Assembly (NCBI GenBank): GCA_963842335.1 | Contig: CAWJGF010000011.1 | Coordinates: 224,948 to 288,947 of the forward strand | Length of the DNA: 64,000 nt | Direction of reading: 5' to 3' | Origin: PALSA-600 sp963842335 | Lineage (GTDB): Bacteria > Actinomycetota > Thermoleophilia > Gaiellales > Gaiellaceae | Part shown: piece after piece, positions 1 through 7,806 of the stretch | Position numbering within the stretch: position 1 is the stretch's first letter | Layout: each line of letters opens with the position of its first letter | Program-made: the position numbers and the translations under genes | Notes under the pieces: model-generated | Seen by the model: the letters and a program-made list of their open reading frames with translations, nothing else | What the model was told of the DNA's origin: nothing | Database searches by the model: none

Positions 1-821
1 GCGGCCTCGTCGTGGTCGAGCTGGGCGCCACCCTCCGGCTCGACGACGATCGCATCGATCACGCCGAGCTCGAGGCAGTGCAGCGCGTCGGGCTTGAACG
101 CCGCAGCGGCTTTCTTCGCCTCGCCGGCATCACGCCACAGGATCGCCGCACAACCCTCGGGAGTGATCACCGAGTAGATGGCGTTTTCCTGCATCAGCAC
201 CCGATCGGAGACCGCGATCGCGATCGCGCCGCCCGAGCCACCTTCGCCGATGATGCATGCCACAGTCGGGACCGTGAGCCGCGCCATCTCGGCCTGCGAA
301 CGCGCGATAGCACCGCCTTGACCATGCTGCTCGGCGGCGACGCCAGGGTAGGCGCCGGGAGTGTCGACGAGCGACACGAGAGGGAAGCCGAAGCGCTCGG
401 CGATCTCCATCACGCGCATCGCCTTGTGGTAGCCCTCGGGGTAGGCCATGCCGAACTGCCGGTCGACGCGCTCCTTCACGTCGCGGCCCTTCTGGTGGCC
501 GATCACAACAACGGTGCGGCCGTCGAGCTTCGCGATCCCCGTCACGAGCGCGCCGTCGTCGGCCCGGCCGCGGTCGCCGTGCAGCTCGACCCAGTCGTCG
601 AGCATGCGGGCGACGTAATCCATCGTGTACGGCCTGTCGGGGTGCCGGGCAAGCTCGACCGAGTGCCAGATCGTCTCGTCGGTCGTGTCGGCGTTCAGAC
701 GGTCGAGTTGTGTGCGCAGACGCTCGGCCTCGCCCGCAACGCGGGCGCCGCGAAGGAGCGGTAGGCGTGAGAGGCCCGAGAGACGCCGGCGCAGCGAGAG
801 CTCCTGATCCTGATCGGTCAA
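1..821 (-). CDS. accA: Acetyl-CoA carboxylase carboxyltransferase subunit alpha (partial, 3' end off the window)
   Basis: Catalyses, with AccD, transfer of the carboxyl group from carboxybiotin to acetyl-CoA, giving malonyl-CoA for fatty-acid synthesis in the cytoplasm. The minus-strand reading is open to the left edge (about 273 codons; the family is about 320). It shows the AccA hallmarks HQKGRD, YPEGYHKAMR, DTPGAYPG and GEGGSGGAIAIA, and the late VITPEGCAAILW motif. I chose the TTG at 821 because it overlaps the accD stop as TTGA, so the two subunits should be translationally coupled. The last residues lie outside the window. Identity is very secure; only the start codon is open. Confidence 0.95.
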   Translation of the reverse strand, partial: MTDQDQELSLRRRLSGLSRLPLLRGARVAGEAERLRTQLDRLNADTTDETIWHSVELARHPDRPYTMDYVARMLDDWVELHGDRGRADDGALVTGIAKLDGRTVVVIGHQKGRDVKERVDRQFGMAYPEGYHKAMRVMEIAERFGFPLVSLVDTPGAYPGVAAEQHGQGGAIARSQAEMARLTVPTVACIIGEGGSGGAIAIAVSDRVLMQENAIYSVITPEGCAAILWRDAGEAKKAAAAFKPDALHCLELGVIDAIVVEPEGGAQLDHDEA

Positions 822-1654
822 GCGAACAGCCTCAGCAGACGAGACAGATGCTCACGCTGCTCGGAGCGTGGCACGATCGCGTCGAGATGGCCGAAGCGCA
901 GGTTCTGCTCGGCGAGGCCGAAGTCGTCGGGAAGCTTCTCGCGGGTCGTCTGCTGCACCACGCGCGGACCGGTGAACGCAATCAGCGCACCAGGCTCGGC
1001 GATGGTCACGTCGCCGAGGGACGCAAACGACGCGAGCACTCCGGCCGTCGTCGGGTGGGCCATCACGGTGAGCATCGGCAGGTGGGCGTCGTGCAGGTCC
1101 TCGACCGCGCACACCGTCTTCGGCAATTGCATCAGCGAGAGAATCCCTTCCTGCATGCGCGCACCTCCCGACGAGGTGACCGCGATGAGCGGCACGGATC
1201 TGTCGATCGCGGAGTCGCAGGCTCTCGAGAACTTCTCGCCCACGGCGCTCCCCATCGAGCCACCCATGAAGCTGAAGTCCATGACCGCAAGCTCGACCTG
1301 ATGTCCGTCGAGCGATGCCTGCCCGACCACCATCGCCTCGCCGAGCCCTGTGTTGAGCTCCGCTTCTGCGAGCCGCTCGGCGTACGGGCGCAAGTCGAAG
1401 AACTCGAGTGGATCGTCCGACCGGATCTCGGTCGCCTCCTCGAGGAACGAGCCGGGATCGGCGTACCAGTCGATGCGGGCCAGGGCACTCATGGGGAAGT
1501 GGTGGCCGCAGTGGCCGCACACCCACAACGCCTCCTCGAGTTCGTCGTCGCGATAGTGCGACCCGCACTTGGGGCAGGTGTTCGGGTGTTTCTTCTCGAC
1601 CGGAGGTGGAGCGTGCTTATGCTCGACCTGGACGTCGATCCGGGCCTCAGACAT
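818..1654 (-). CDS. accD: Acetyl-CoA carboxylase carboxyltransferase subunit beta
   Basis: Beta half of the carboxyltransferase that makes malonyl-CoA. The 278-residue protein has the N-terminal four-cysteine zinc ribbon (CPKC near residue 28 and CGHCG near residue 47) followed by the crotonase-like core with MDFSFMGGSMGS, TSSGGARMQEG and FTGPRVVQQT. E. coli AccD is 304 residues, so this is a normal length. The ATG at 1654 is preceded by TAAGCT and only 6 nt, with no Shine-Dalgarno, suggesting a leaderless transcript. It is followed directly by accA. A biotin ligase about 8 kb away probably serves the same enzyme. Confidence 0.96.
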   Translation of the reverse strand: MSEARIDVQVEHKHAPPPVEKKHPNTCPKCGSHYRDDELEEALWVCGHCGHHFPMSALARIDWYADPGSFLEEATEIRSDDPLEFFDLRPYAERLAEAELNTGLGEAMVVGQASLDGHQVELAVMDFSFMGGSMGSAVGEKFSRACDSAIDRSVPLIAVTSSGGARMQEGILSLMQLPKTVCAVEDLHDAHLPMLTVMAHPTTAGVLASFASLGDVTIAEPGALIAFTGPRVVQQTTREKLPDDFGLAEQNLRFGHLDAIVPRSEQREHLSRLLRLFA

Positions 1655-1660
1655 TGGCAG

Positions 1661-1666
1661 AGCTTA
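1661..1666 (-). promoter_or_regulatory. Candidate -10 (TAAGCT) giving leaderless accD mRNA
   Basis: TAAGCT on the minus strand ends 6 nt before the accD ATG, so transcription would begin at about the A of the start codon. No recognisable -35 was seen. It belongs to a set of similarly placed hexamers in this window. Confidence 0.45.
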
Positions 1667-1717
1667 GACCGCGCGCCCGGCCTCCACGGTTACACAGGCG
1701 CCCTTCACAGCCTGGGC

Positions 1718-2467
1718 TCAAAGACCTAGGGCGCGGCCGAGACGGGCGAGTGCGGCCTCGTTCCCGGCCGATGGACACAGACCCGTGAATCCGGCGCCCG
1801 ACGGAAACGGGATCCGGGCAAGGAGGGCCTCGAGCAGGTCGAGCGGAATCCCCGCAGGCTCGGGCATGAAGACGTCGAGCTCGCCCGGCTCGACCGCGTC
1901 GCCGTCAATCGCCACGTACACGTGTTCCGGCAGGTCGCCCAGCTCCCGGCGGATCCCGAACTCCGCGATGAAGTCCCGCTCGGGCGGGTCGAGGTTGCGC
2001 GCTCCGAGCAACGTGACGTCGGCGGCTGCCACATCACCTGCGTCGATCAGCATCCGCAGGGGCATGCCCCAGGCGTTGCCGGACGGCGACGACGCCGGAG
2101 TGTTCAGGTCGCCGTGAGCGTCAATCCACACGAGTGCGATGCGGCCCTTGCGCCGTGCGAGCTCACGCGCCGCCCCGACGTGTGCGCAGCAACAGCCCCC
2201 GAGCACGAGCGGCCGCTCGGGGAGCTCACGCGCGAGCGCCTCGTTCTGGGCTTCCAGCGTCTCCTCTGCGACCACGGCCGCCTCGGGCCACGGGAGTGCC
2301 ATGCCTGCGGCTTCCACCATCGCCTCACCGCCCGCGCCCCACGCGCGTGGGACGCGGACGAGCCCGGCCGCGAAATCGCGGCCGCACGAATGGCACTGGT
2401 ACTCGGACCCGATCGCGACCGCCGTGAGCGTGCGGCAGTCGGGACAGCGCGCGCGCAGCGCACTCAC
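1718..2467 (-). CDS. Arginase/agmatinase-fold protein with N-terminal zinc ribbon
   Basis: Ureohydrolase-fold protein of about 249 residues. The GTG at 2467 overlaps the stop of the GNAT gene as GTGA. Residues 8-31 form a four-cysteine zinc ribbon (CPDC, then CHSC). The arginase core follows with DAHGDLN (metal ligands) and YVAIDGDAVEP, corresponding to the SxDxDxxDP motif. The usual GGDHS motif is replaced by GGCCCAH, and the C-terminal acidic residue region is altered, so one metal site is probably changed. It may not be an arginase. It is the last gene of a HAD-GNAT-arginase-like operon. The canonical arginase at 57.1 kb has all motifs intact. Confidence 0.75.
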   Translation of the reverse strand: MSALRARCPDCRTLTAVAIGSEYQCHSCGRDFAAGLVRVPRAWGAGGEAMVEAAGMALPWPEAAVVAEETLEAQNEALARELPERPLVLGGCCCAHVGAARELARRKGRIALVWIDAHGDLNTPASSPSGNAWGMPLRMLIDAGDVAAADVTLLGARNLDPPERDFIAEFGIRRELGDLPEHVYVAIDGDAVEPGELDVFMPEPAGIPLDLLEALLARIPFPSGAGFTGLCPSAGNEAALARLGRALGL

Positions 2468-3393
2468 GTCGCGGAGGGCCCCGCCGAGCCGTCGTCGCCG
2501 CCGACCTCCAGCTCCCAGGTATTCGACTGCCGGATGACGCGCATGCCGGCGCGCTCGTAGAGACGGGTCGCTCCGGTCAGCGACTCGGCGTCGACCGAGA
2601 GCCGCACCGAGCGCTGGCCAAGATCGTGCAGCGCCCTGAACGAGTGGCGGAGCAGGGCTTCGCCGACACCGCGCCGCCGCCAGGCGCGGCGGACGCCGAG
2701 GGTTCCCACCCAGCCGTAGCCGGGATCGCCGGAGCGCTCCGGGAAGTTGAGCGCGAGGCCTGCGACCTCGGCGCCCGCCCACGCGAGGAACCAGAGCGAC
2801 GGATCGAAGCCGGTCTGCTTGACGCTGAACTCACGCCACGTCTCGATCGGTTGCGGATTGTGTCCCCAGTGATCGGCAAACGCCTCCTCCTGCGCCGCAT
2901 GGGTCGCCTGCTCGTCCTCGGAGTGGCGATAGCGGCGGATCTCGATTCCGTCAGGCGCGGAGGGCAACGCGGGCGGATCGTCGCCGAGCTCGATCTCCAT
3001 CGTGTACGACGCCCGGATCGACCGGTAGCCGCGCGCAGCGACGAGCTCTTCGAGCTGATGACCCTCGGCGAAGAACGACCGGACGCGCTGCACCCCCTCG
3101 TCGCGGGCTCGTGCTTCGGCCCAGTCGAAGATCGCGGGCCACCGACCGGGGGCGGCCGCGTCGAGATCCATCGTCCCCGCGGCGACCCAGATGTCCCCGT
3201 AGCCGACAACCTTGCCGTCCTCCACGAGGACGCAGAGGTTCTCGGGCTGCAGCGCCTCGTTACGCAACCACTCGCGGATCTCACCGCCGTCCATGCGGCG
3301 CGACTCGCCGAACGCCTCCACGAAGAGCTCCGCGACGGCGTCGGCATCCTCCTCGCGCAGCTGCCGGAGCTCGGTCACTCCGTGCTCGGTCAA
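2464..3393 (-). CDS. Tandem GNAT-domain acetyltransferase (MshD-like architecture)
   Basis: Protein of about 309 residues with two GNAT folds. The N-terminal half (from RQLREEDADAVAELF) is degenerate in its acetyl-CoA site. The C-terminal half keeps the acetyl-CoA-binding pattern WVGTLGVRRAWRRRGVG followed by the SVDAESLTGATRLYERAG helix-strand motif. Two fused GNAT domains resemble mycothiol synthase, but substrate specificity cannot be read from the sequence. I prefer the TTG at 3393 because it overlaps the HAD stop as TTGA; a GTG at 3378 is an alternative. It sits between a HAD hydrolase and the zinc-ribbon arginase-like gene. Confidence 0.8.
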   Translation of the reverse strand: MTEHGVTELRQLREEDADAVAELFVEAFGESRRMDGGEIREWLRNEALQPENLCVLVEDGKVVGYGDIWVAAGTMDLDAAAPGRWPAIFDWAEARARDEGVQRVRSFFAEGHQLEELVAARGYRSIRASYTMEIELGDDPPALPSAPDGIEIRRYRHSEDEQATHAAQEEAFADHWGHNPQPIETWREFSVKQTGFDPSLWFLAWAGAEVAGLALNFPERSGDPGYGWVGTLGVRRAWRRRGVGEALLRHSFRALHDLGQRSVRLSVDAESLTGATRLYERAGMRVIRQSNTWELEVGGDDGSAGPSAT

Positions 3394-4037
3394 GACGGCG
3401 GAACGAGCTCGTCGAGCGTCTCGGCGAGCAGTGTCAGATCGGTCAGCTCGCGCGTCGGGGCGATGCCGCTCGCCCGCTCGCCGACGCGGTTGATCCACAC
3501 GCTCCGGAGCCCGAGCTCGTTGCTCGGGGCGATGTCGTGGAAGAGCGACGCGCCGACGTGCACATGTCCCTCGCGCCCTGCGCCGGTGCGGAGGAAGAAC
3601 TCGTCCCAGTGCCGGCGCGCCGGTTTGTAGGAGCCGATCTCCTGCGCCACGACCACCTCGTCGAACGGCACGCCGATCTGCACCTGCGAGGCGGCGATGA
3701 AGTCGTCGTCGGTGTTCGACAGGATCGCGAGCTTCCAGCCGGCAAGCCGGGCTGCCGCGAGGGCATCGTGCGTCTCAGCGAACGGCTGCCAGCCCGGGAG
3801 CGATTCCGCGAGCCCGTACTCGGTGCCTGCCGGTGCGCCAAGCCGGCGCATTGCATCCGTCAGCACTTGCCGGTAGCTCGACGTCCCGTCGCGTTCGAGC
3901 TCCGGTTCGACCTCGTGGTAGCGCGCGAGCTGCGAGTCAGCTCGATCCTCGCCGAAGACCCGCGCAAGTTCGGCGCGAATTCCCCCGTTCCAGTCGATCA
4001 GCGTGCCGTAGCAGTCAAAGCTCGCCCAGCGATCCAT
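3390..4037 (-). CDS. HAD-superfamily hydrolase (haloacid dehalogenase type II-like)
   Basis: Cytoplasmic hydrolase of 215 residues. The nucleophile motif FDCYGTLIDW is at residues 7-16 with Asp8 as expected catalytic residue. The helical cap follows, then the Ser/Thr motif ILSNTDDD near residue 105, the Lys motif SYKPA near residue 138, and the acidic motif VGASLFHDI. The D-x-Y-G-T version is typical of the dehalogenase/phosphatase subgroup; the substrate is not predictable. A TAACGT hexamer ends 6 nt before the ATG, so it may have its own leaderless promoter within the end of the upstream gene. It opens the HAD-GNAT-arginase-like operon. Confidence 0.85.
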   Translation of the reverse strand: MDRWASFDCYGTLIDWNGGIRAELARVFGEDRADSQLARYHEVEPELERDGTSSYRQVLTDAMRRLGAPAGTEYGLAESLPGWQPFAETHDALAAARLAGWKLAILSNTDDDFIAASQVQIGVPFDEVVVAQEIGSYKPARRHWDEFFLRTGAGREGHVHVGASLFHDIAPSNELGLRSVWINRVGERASGIAPTRELTDLTLLAETLDELVPPS

Positions 4038-4043
4038 CCTCGT

Positions 4044-4049
4044 ACGTTA
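4044..4049 (-). promoter_or_regulatory. Candidate -10 (TAACGT) for leaderless HAD gene
   Basis: Minus-strand TAACGT ends 6 nt upstream of the ATG at 4037. It overlaps the last codons of the M48-type peptidase gene. No clear -35 was seen. Confidence 0.35.
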
Positions 4050-4640
4050 CGCGGCGGCCTCCTCCTGTGGCGGCCGATAGGCGAGGATCTCCCAGCCGTG
4101 CGCGTCGAGCCACGCGCGCGAATCGCGATACGCAGGCCGGCGCGACTCGACGAGGCGCCAGAACGCAGGACCGTGGTTGTGCTCGACCAGGTGACATACC
4201 TCGTGCACGACGACGTAGTCGAGCACGTCGTGGGGGGCGAGCACGAGCCGCCAGTTGAAGCTCAGAGCGCCGCTCGCGGAGCACGATCCCCAGCGGCTGA
4301 TCTGATCGCGGAGCGTGATGCGGAGGTAGGCGACGCCGAGCGCCGCCGCTTCCGACTGGACGAGCAGCGAGATCCGCGCCCGCGCCTCGCGCCGGCCCTG
4401 CGCGGCCGTGAGAGTGAGCCGGTCGAGGCCGAGGCTCGGCTCGGCAACGTTCGCGAGTTGCTTCTCGAGCCACGGCAGATGCTCCTGGATCGCGGCGTCG
4501 ATGTCGGCGTCCGTCGCCCTCGGCCGGACGACGAGCTCTGGCGGGAGCCCGAACCGGACGACGATGCGATGCCCCCGAACGCGAGGCGACCGGCGTATGT
4601 GCAACTCGACCAAGCGACCGCCTACGTCCACAAGGCGCAT
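4047..4640 (-). CDS. YgjP-like metallopeptidase domain protein (DUF45/M48 type)
   Basis: Protein of 197 residues. The C-terminal half carries the zinc-peptidase signature HEVCHLVEHNHGPAFW (HExxH plus a downstream His), preceded by RWGSCSASGALSFNW. Both are diagnostic of the YgjP/SprT-like family. The N-terminal part is a beta-rich domain typical of the family (HIRRSPRVRGHRIVVRFG). No signal peptide is visible, so it is probably cytoplasmic. Biological role unknown. The ATG is preceded by TACCGT with 6 nt between, again leaderless-looking. It lies 9 nt upstream of the HAD gene and may be the first gene of that operon. Confidence 0.85.
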   Translation of the reverse strand: MRLVDVGGRLVELHIRRSPRVRGHRIVVRFGLPPELVVRPRATDADIDAAIQEHLPWLEKQLANVAEPSLGLDRLTLTAAQGRREARARISLLVQSEAAALGVAYLRITLRDQISRWGSCSASGALSFNWRLVLAPHDVLDYVVVHEVCHLVEHNHGPAFWRLVESRRPAYRDSRAWLDAHGWEILAYRPPQEEAAA

Positions 4641-4646
4641 GGCCAG

Positions 4647-4652
4647 ACGGTA
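4647..4652 (-). promoter_or_regulatory. Candidate -10 (TACCGT) for leaderless YgjP-like gene
   Basis: Minus-strand TACCGT ends 6 nt before the ATG at 4640. No SD is visible in the spacer. Confidence 0.4.
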
Positions 4653-4810
4653 GGAGTCGCCTCGGACGGCAACGGTTGTGACACGTCACCAAAGGCCGGC
4701 TCCCCCGGTTCGTGCCCGCCAGTTCCACAGACATGGCCAAGAGGCCACATGGCCCGAGTCGAACATCGGCGATTTGCGGTCCTTTTCAAAAAGAGACAGC
4801 GCACCTCGGG

Positions 4811-4841
4811 CCAACACCATTGGTCAGACCAAGGGTGTCGG
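4811..4841. promoter_or_regulatory. 31-bp dyad with a FadR/PdhR-type GntR operator core
   Basis: The core TTGGTCAGACCAA (4820-4832) is a perfect palindrome around one base and matches the published E. coli FadR core TGGTCNGACCA. It also nearly matches the PdhR box ATTGGTNNNACCAAT. Symmetry continues outward for 15 bp per arm with two mismatches. A single-base centre favours a protein-binding operator. On the minus strand the RNA could also fold as a hairpin downstream of fabF, but the nearest T-run is about 15 nt away, so a classical terminator is less convincing. Confidence 0.5.
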
Positions 4842-4887
4842 AAGTGCCAACACGCCACACGGGAGACGGCGAGTTCGCGGGGCGCGT

Positions 4888-6129
4888 CTACTCGTCGAAC
4901 GTGCGCAGGACGAGCGAGGCGTTGTGGCCGCCGAAACCGAAGGAGTTCGAGACGGCGACCGTGAGATCGGGCAGGTCGCGGGCGACGTTCGGAACGTAGT
5001 CGAGATCGCAGTCGGGATCGGACTCGTCGTAGTTGATCGTCGGCGGCGCCTTCTTGTCGGCCAGGGCCTGCACGGTGAAGACCGCCTCGACGGCGCCTGC
5101 GGCGCCGAAGCAATGGCCGGTGGCGCCCTTCGTCGAGGAGACCGCGAGCTTCTTCGCGTGCTCCTCGCCGAACGCGATCTTGATCACACGGGTCTCGGCG
5201 GCGTCGCCGAGCGGGGTCGACGTCGCGTGCGCGTTCACGTAACCGACCTCCGTCGGAGCAACGCCCGCGTCGGCCAGTGCCATCGTCATCGCGCGCGCCG
5301 GGTTCTCACCGGTCGGATCGGGCTCGGTCATGTGCGACGCGTCCGACGACACGCCGTACCCGGCGAGCTCGGCGTAGATCTTCGCGCCGCGCGCACGCGC
5401 ATGCTCGAGCTCCTCGAGCACGAGCACCGCAGCCGCCTCGCCCATGACGAGACCGTCGCGCTCCTTGTCGAACGGACGAGACGCGCGCTGCGGATCGTCG
5501 TTGCGGCGCGAGAGTGCTCGCATCGCGTCGAAGCCGGCGATCCCGACCTCGGTGATCGGCGCCTCCGTCCCTCCGGCGAACATCACGTCGGCGCGGCCGA
5601 TGCGAATCTCGTCCATCGCGTCGCCGATCGCCATGTTCGACGCGGCGCAGGCCGTGCACTGGCTCATCAACGGCCCCTTCGTCCCAAGCTCGATCGAGAC
5701 CCAGCCCGCACCCATGTTCGGGATGATCGACGGGATCGAGAACGGGCTCACGCGGTCGGGGCCACGAGTCAGCAGCACGTGGTAGCAGTCCTGATACGAC
5801 TGGAGCCCGCCGATGCCGGTGGCGATCGACGCCCCGAAACGGTCGGCCTCCTTCGCCACCTCGACGCCCGAGTCGGCTTCCGCCTGGCGGGCCGAAGCGA
5901 TGATCATCTGGGCGAAGCGATCCATGCGACGCGCCGCCTTGTGGTTGATCCAGACGGTCGGGTCGAAGTCCTTCAGCTCGCAGGCGAAATGCACGTTGTA
6001 GGCCGCATGATCGAACGTCGTGATTTCACCGGCTCCGGACTCACCGGCGACGAGCGCTGCCCACGACGAGCCGACGTCGTTCCCGAGGGAGCTGACCATG
6101 CCAAGGCCTGTGATCACCACGCGCCGCAT
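4888..6129 (-). CDS. fabF: Beta-ketoacyl-ACP synthase II
   Basis: Elongating condensing enzyme of type II fatty-acid synthesis: condenses acyl-ACP with malonyl-ACP. The 413-residue product has the normal length. It shows the N-terminal RRVVITGLGMVS, the catalytic-Cys motif TACAASNMAIG, and the two His motifs NAHATSTPLGD and GATGHCFGAAGAVEAV, plus the C-terminal NSFGFGGHNASLV. I chose the ATG at 6129 from homology; upstream in-frame sequence is the fabG region. It is the last gene of the fab operon, 26 nt after fabG. No acpP lies in the gap, where many bacteria keep it. Confidence 0.96.
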   Translation of the reverse strand: MRRVVITGLGMVSSLGNDVGSSWAALVAGESGAGEITTFDHAAYNVHFACELKDFDPTVWINHKAARRMDRFAQMIIASARQAEADSGVEVAKEADRFGASIATGIGGLQSYQDCYHVLLTRGPDRVSPFSIPSIIPNMGAGWVSIELGTKGPLMSQCTACAASNMAIGDAMDEIRIGRADVMFAGGTEAPITEVGIAGFDAMRALSRRNDDPQRASRPFDKERDGLVMGEAAAVLVLEELEHARARGAKIYAELAGYGVSSDASHMTEPDPTGENPARAMTMALADAGVAPTEVGYVNAHATSTPLGDAAETRVIKIAFGEEHAKKLAVSSTKGATGHCFGAAGAVEAVFTVQALADKKAPPTINYDESDPDCDLDYVPNVARDLPDLTVAVSNSFGFGGHNASLVLRTFDE

Positions 6130-6155
6130 GCCGTCCCGTCCGTTGTCGTGAGCCA

Positions 6156-6893
6156 CTACATCCCCAGTCCGCCGTCGACGAGCAGCACTTCGCCCGTGAT
6201 GAACGAGGCCGCGTCGGAGGCGAGGAAGCGTACCGCGCCGGCGATCTCGTGAGCTTCCGCGACGCGGCCGAGCGGCGTCGCCTCCACCATCGCCGCCGTG
6301 GCCTCCGGCGGCAGGACGTCGGTGAGCTGTGTCTTCACGTAGCCCGGGGCGACGACGTTCGCACGCACGCCGCGCGAGCCGAGCTCGCGCGCGATCGACT
6401 TCGTGAACCCGATGATCCCTGCCTTCGACGCGGCGTAGTTGGTCTGGCCCCAGTTGCCGTGGACACCGACGATGGAGCTGATGTTGACGATCGAGCCGCT
6501 GCGCTTCTTCATCATCGGTCGCGTCACGGCACGGCACGTATAGAAGACCGAGCCGAGGTTCGTGTCGATCACGGTGCGCCAGTCATCGTCCGACATACGG
6601 GCGAGCAGACCGTCGCGGGTGAGCCCCGCATTGTTCACGAGCACGTCGACATCGCCTGCCTCTTCGACGAGTCGCTTCGCGCCCTCCGCCGTCGAGACAT
6701 CGGCCTGAATCGCGCGGGCGCCGATCGCGGCGGCGAGCTCCTCAGCCTCGTCCTTTCCCGAGCGGTAGCCGACGACGACCTCCGCACCGGCGCGCGCAAG
6801 CTCCTCGGCGATCGCACGGCCGATCCCGCGCGATGCGCCGGTGACGAGCGCGAGCTTCCCTGAGAGCGTGCAGAAAGCTTCGGCGCTAGCCAA
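6156..6893 (-). CDS. fabG: 3-oxoacyl-ACP reductase
   Basis: NADPH-dependent reductase that converts 3-oxoacyl-ACP to 3-hydroxyacyl-ACP. About 245 residues of a classical short-chain dehydrogenase: TGASRGIG cofactor motif near the N-terminus, NNAG near residue 85, catalytic Ser in NISSIVG, then YAASKAG (Tyr and Lys), and the C-terminal VDGGLGM. The TTG at 6893 overlaps the end of fabD by 8 nt and gives the expected N-terminus; a longer reading upstream is a shadow of fabD. It lies between fabD and fabF in the operon. Confidence 0.95.
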   Translation of the reverse strand: MASAEAFCTLSGKLALVTGASRGIGRAIAEELARAGAEVVVGYRSGKDEAEELAAAIGARAIQADVSTAEGAKRLVEEAGDVDVLVNNAGLTRDGLLARMSDDDWRTVIDTNLGSVFYTCRAVTRPMMKKRSGSIVNISSIVGVHGNWGQTNYAASKAGIIGFTKSIARELGSRGVRANVVAPGYVKTQLTDVLPPEATAAMVEATPLGRVAEAHEIAGAVRFLASDAASFITGEVLLVDGGLGM

Positions 6894-7806
6894 GAGCCTC
6901 CGTCGCCGCGTCGAGCGACTCGAGGTCGTTGACCGAGAACACATGCACCGACCTGTCGATCCTCTTCAGTAAACCGCTCAGCACGTTGCCCGGCCCCACC
7001 TCCACGAACGTCGTGACGCCCTGGGCGATCAGCTCGCCGGCGGCCTGCGTGAACTTCACCGGCGCAGTCAGCTGGTCGACGAGCAACTCGCCATAGCGCT
7101 GCGCGTCTTCGATCGTCGCGGTCACGGTCGACATGAAGACGGACCGCGGATCGTGGAACGTCACACGATCGATGGCCGGCCGAAGACGGTCGGCTGCACG
7201 CGCGACGAGTGGCGAGTGGAAGGCGCCCGATACGCGCAGCCGGATCGCCCGGCGCGCCCCTTCGCGCGTTGCCTCGAGGCAGGCCTCGTCCACCGCGGGC
7301 GTCTCGCCGGAGATGACGAGCTGGCCAGGACAGTTGTAGTTCGCCGGCCAGACGTTCGAGATCTTGCGGCAAAGCGCCTCGACTGCCTCGTCGGCGAGGC
7401 CGAGGATCGCCGCCATCGAGCCGGGATGCGCCTGCGCGGCCTCGGCCATCGCGAGACCGCGTTCGCGGACCAGGCCGATCGCGTCGCGTGACGTGAGCGC
7501 GGCTGCGGATCCGAGCGCCGCGAACTCGCCGACCGAGTGGCCGACGACGACATCGGGGCGGATTCCACGGCTGCGAAGCGCAGCGTCGAGCGCGAGCGAA
7601 GTCGCCACGAGCGCGGGCTGCTGCACCTGCGTATCGACGAGGTCCTCGACCGGGCGCTCGAAGCAGAGCTCCTTCAGGTCGAGCCCTGAAGCGGCGCTCC
7701 CCTCGTCGTACACGGCCATCGCTTCGGGCACGGCCAGGGCGACGTCGCGGCCCATGCCGGCCGCGAACGAGCCCTGGCCCGGGAACATGAACGCGATCTT
7801 CGTCAT
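6886..7806 (-). CDS. fabD: Malonyl-CoA:ACP transacylase
   Basis: Loads malonyl groups onto acyl carrier protein. The 306-residue product begins MTKIAFMFPGQGSFAAGM and has the nucleophilic serine motif GHSVGEFAAL (Ser about 91), the RERGLAM arginine region, and AFHSPL with the catalytic His. The C-terminal VEVGPGNVLSGL is also typical. The ATG at 7806 overlaps the fabH stop as ATGA. The carrier protein it serves is not encoded in this cluster. Confidence 0.96.
   Translation of the reverse strand: MTKIAFMFPGQGSFAAGMGRDVALAVPEAMAVYDEGSAASGLDLKELCFERPVEDLVDTQVQQPALVATSLALDAALRSRGIRPDVVVGHSVGEFAALGSAAALTSRDAIGLVRERGLAMAEAAQAHPGSMAAILGLADEAVEALCRKISNVWPANYNCPGQLVISGETPAVDEACLEATREGARRAIRLRVSGAFHSPLVARAADRLRPAIDRVTFHDPRSVFMSTVTATIEDAQRYGELLVDQLTAPVKFTQAAGELIAQGVTTFVEVGPGNVLSGLLKRIDRSVHVFSVNDLESLDAATEALG

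Larger units (their letters stand above)
4641..4887. other. Intergenic region between fabF 3' end and peptidase gene, with strong dyad
   Basis: This 247-bp stretch has no supported gene. It holds a -10-like TACCGT (4647-4652, minus), a small GGCC-AAGA-GGCC hairpin near 4737-4748, a CTTTTCAAAAAG stretch near 4782, and the long dyad at 4811-4841 that is listed separately. Confidence 0.7.

Noticed and set aside
4678..6252. Plus-strand reading of 524 codons over fabF
   Set aside because: Antisense shadow of fabF with biased composition and no recognisable domain.
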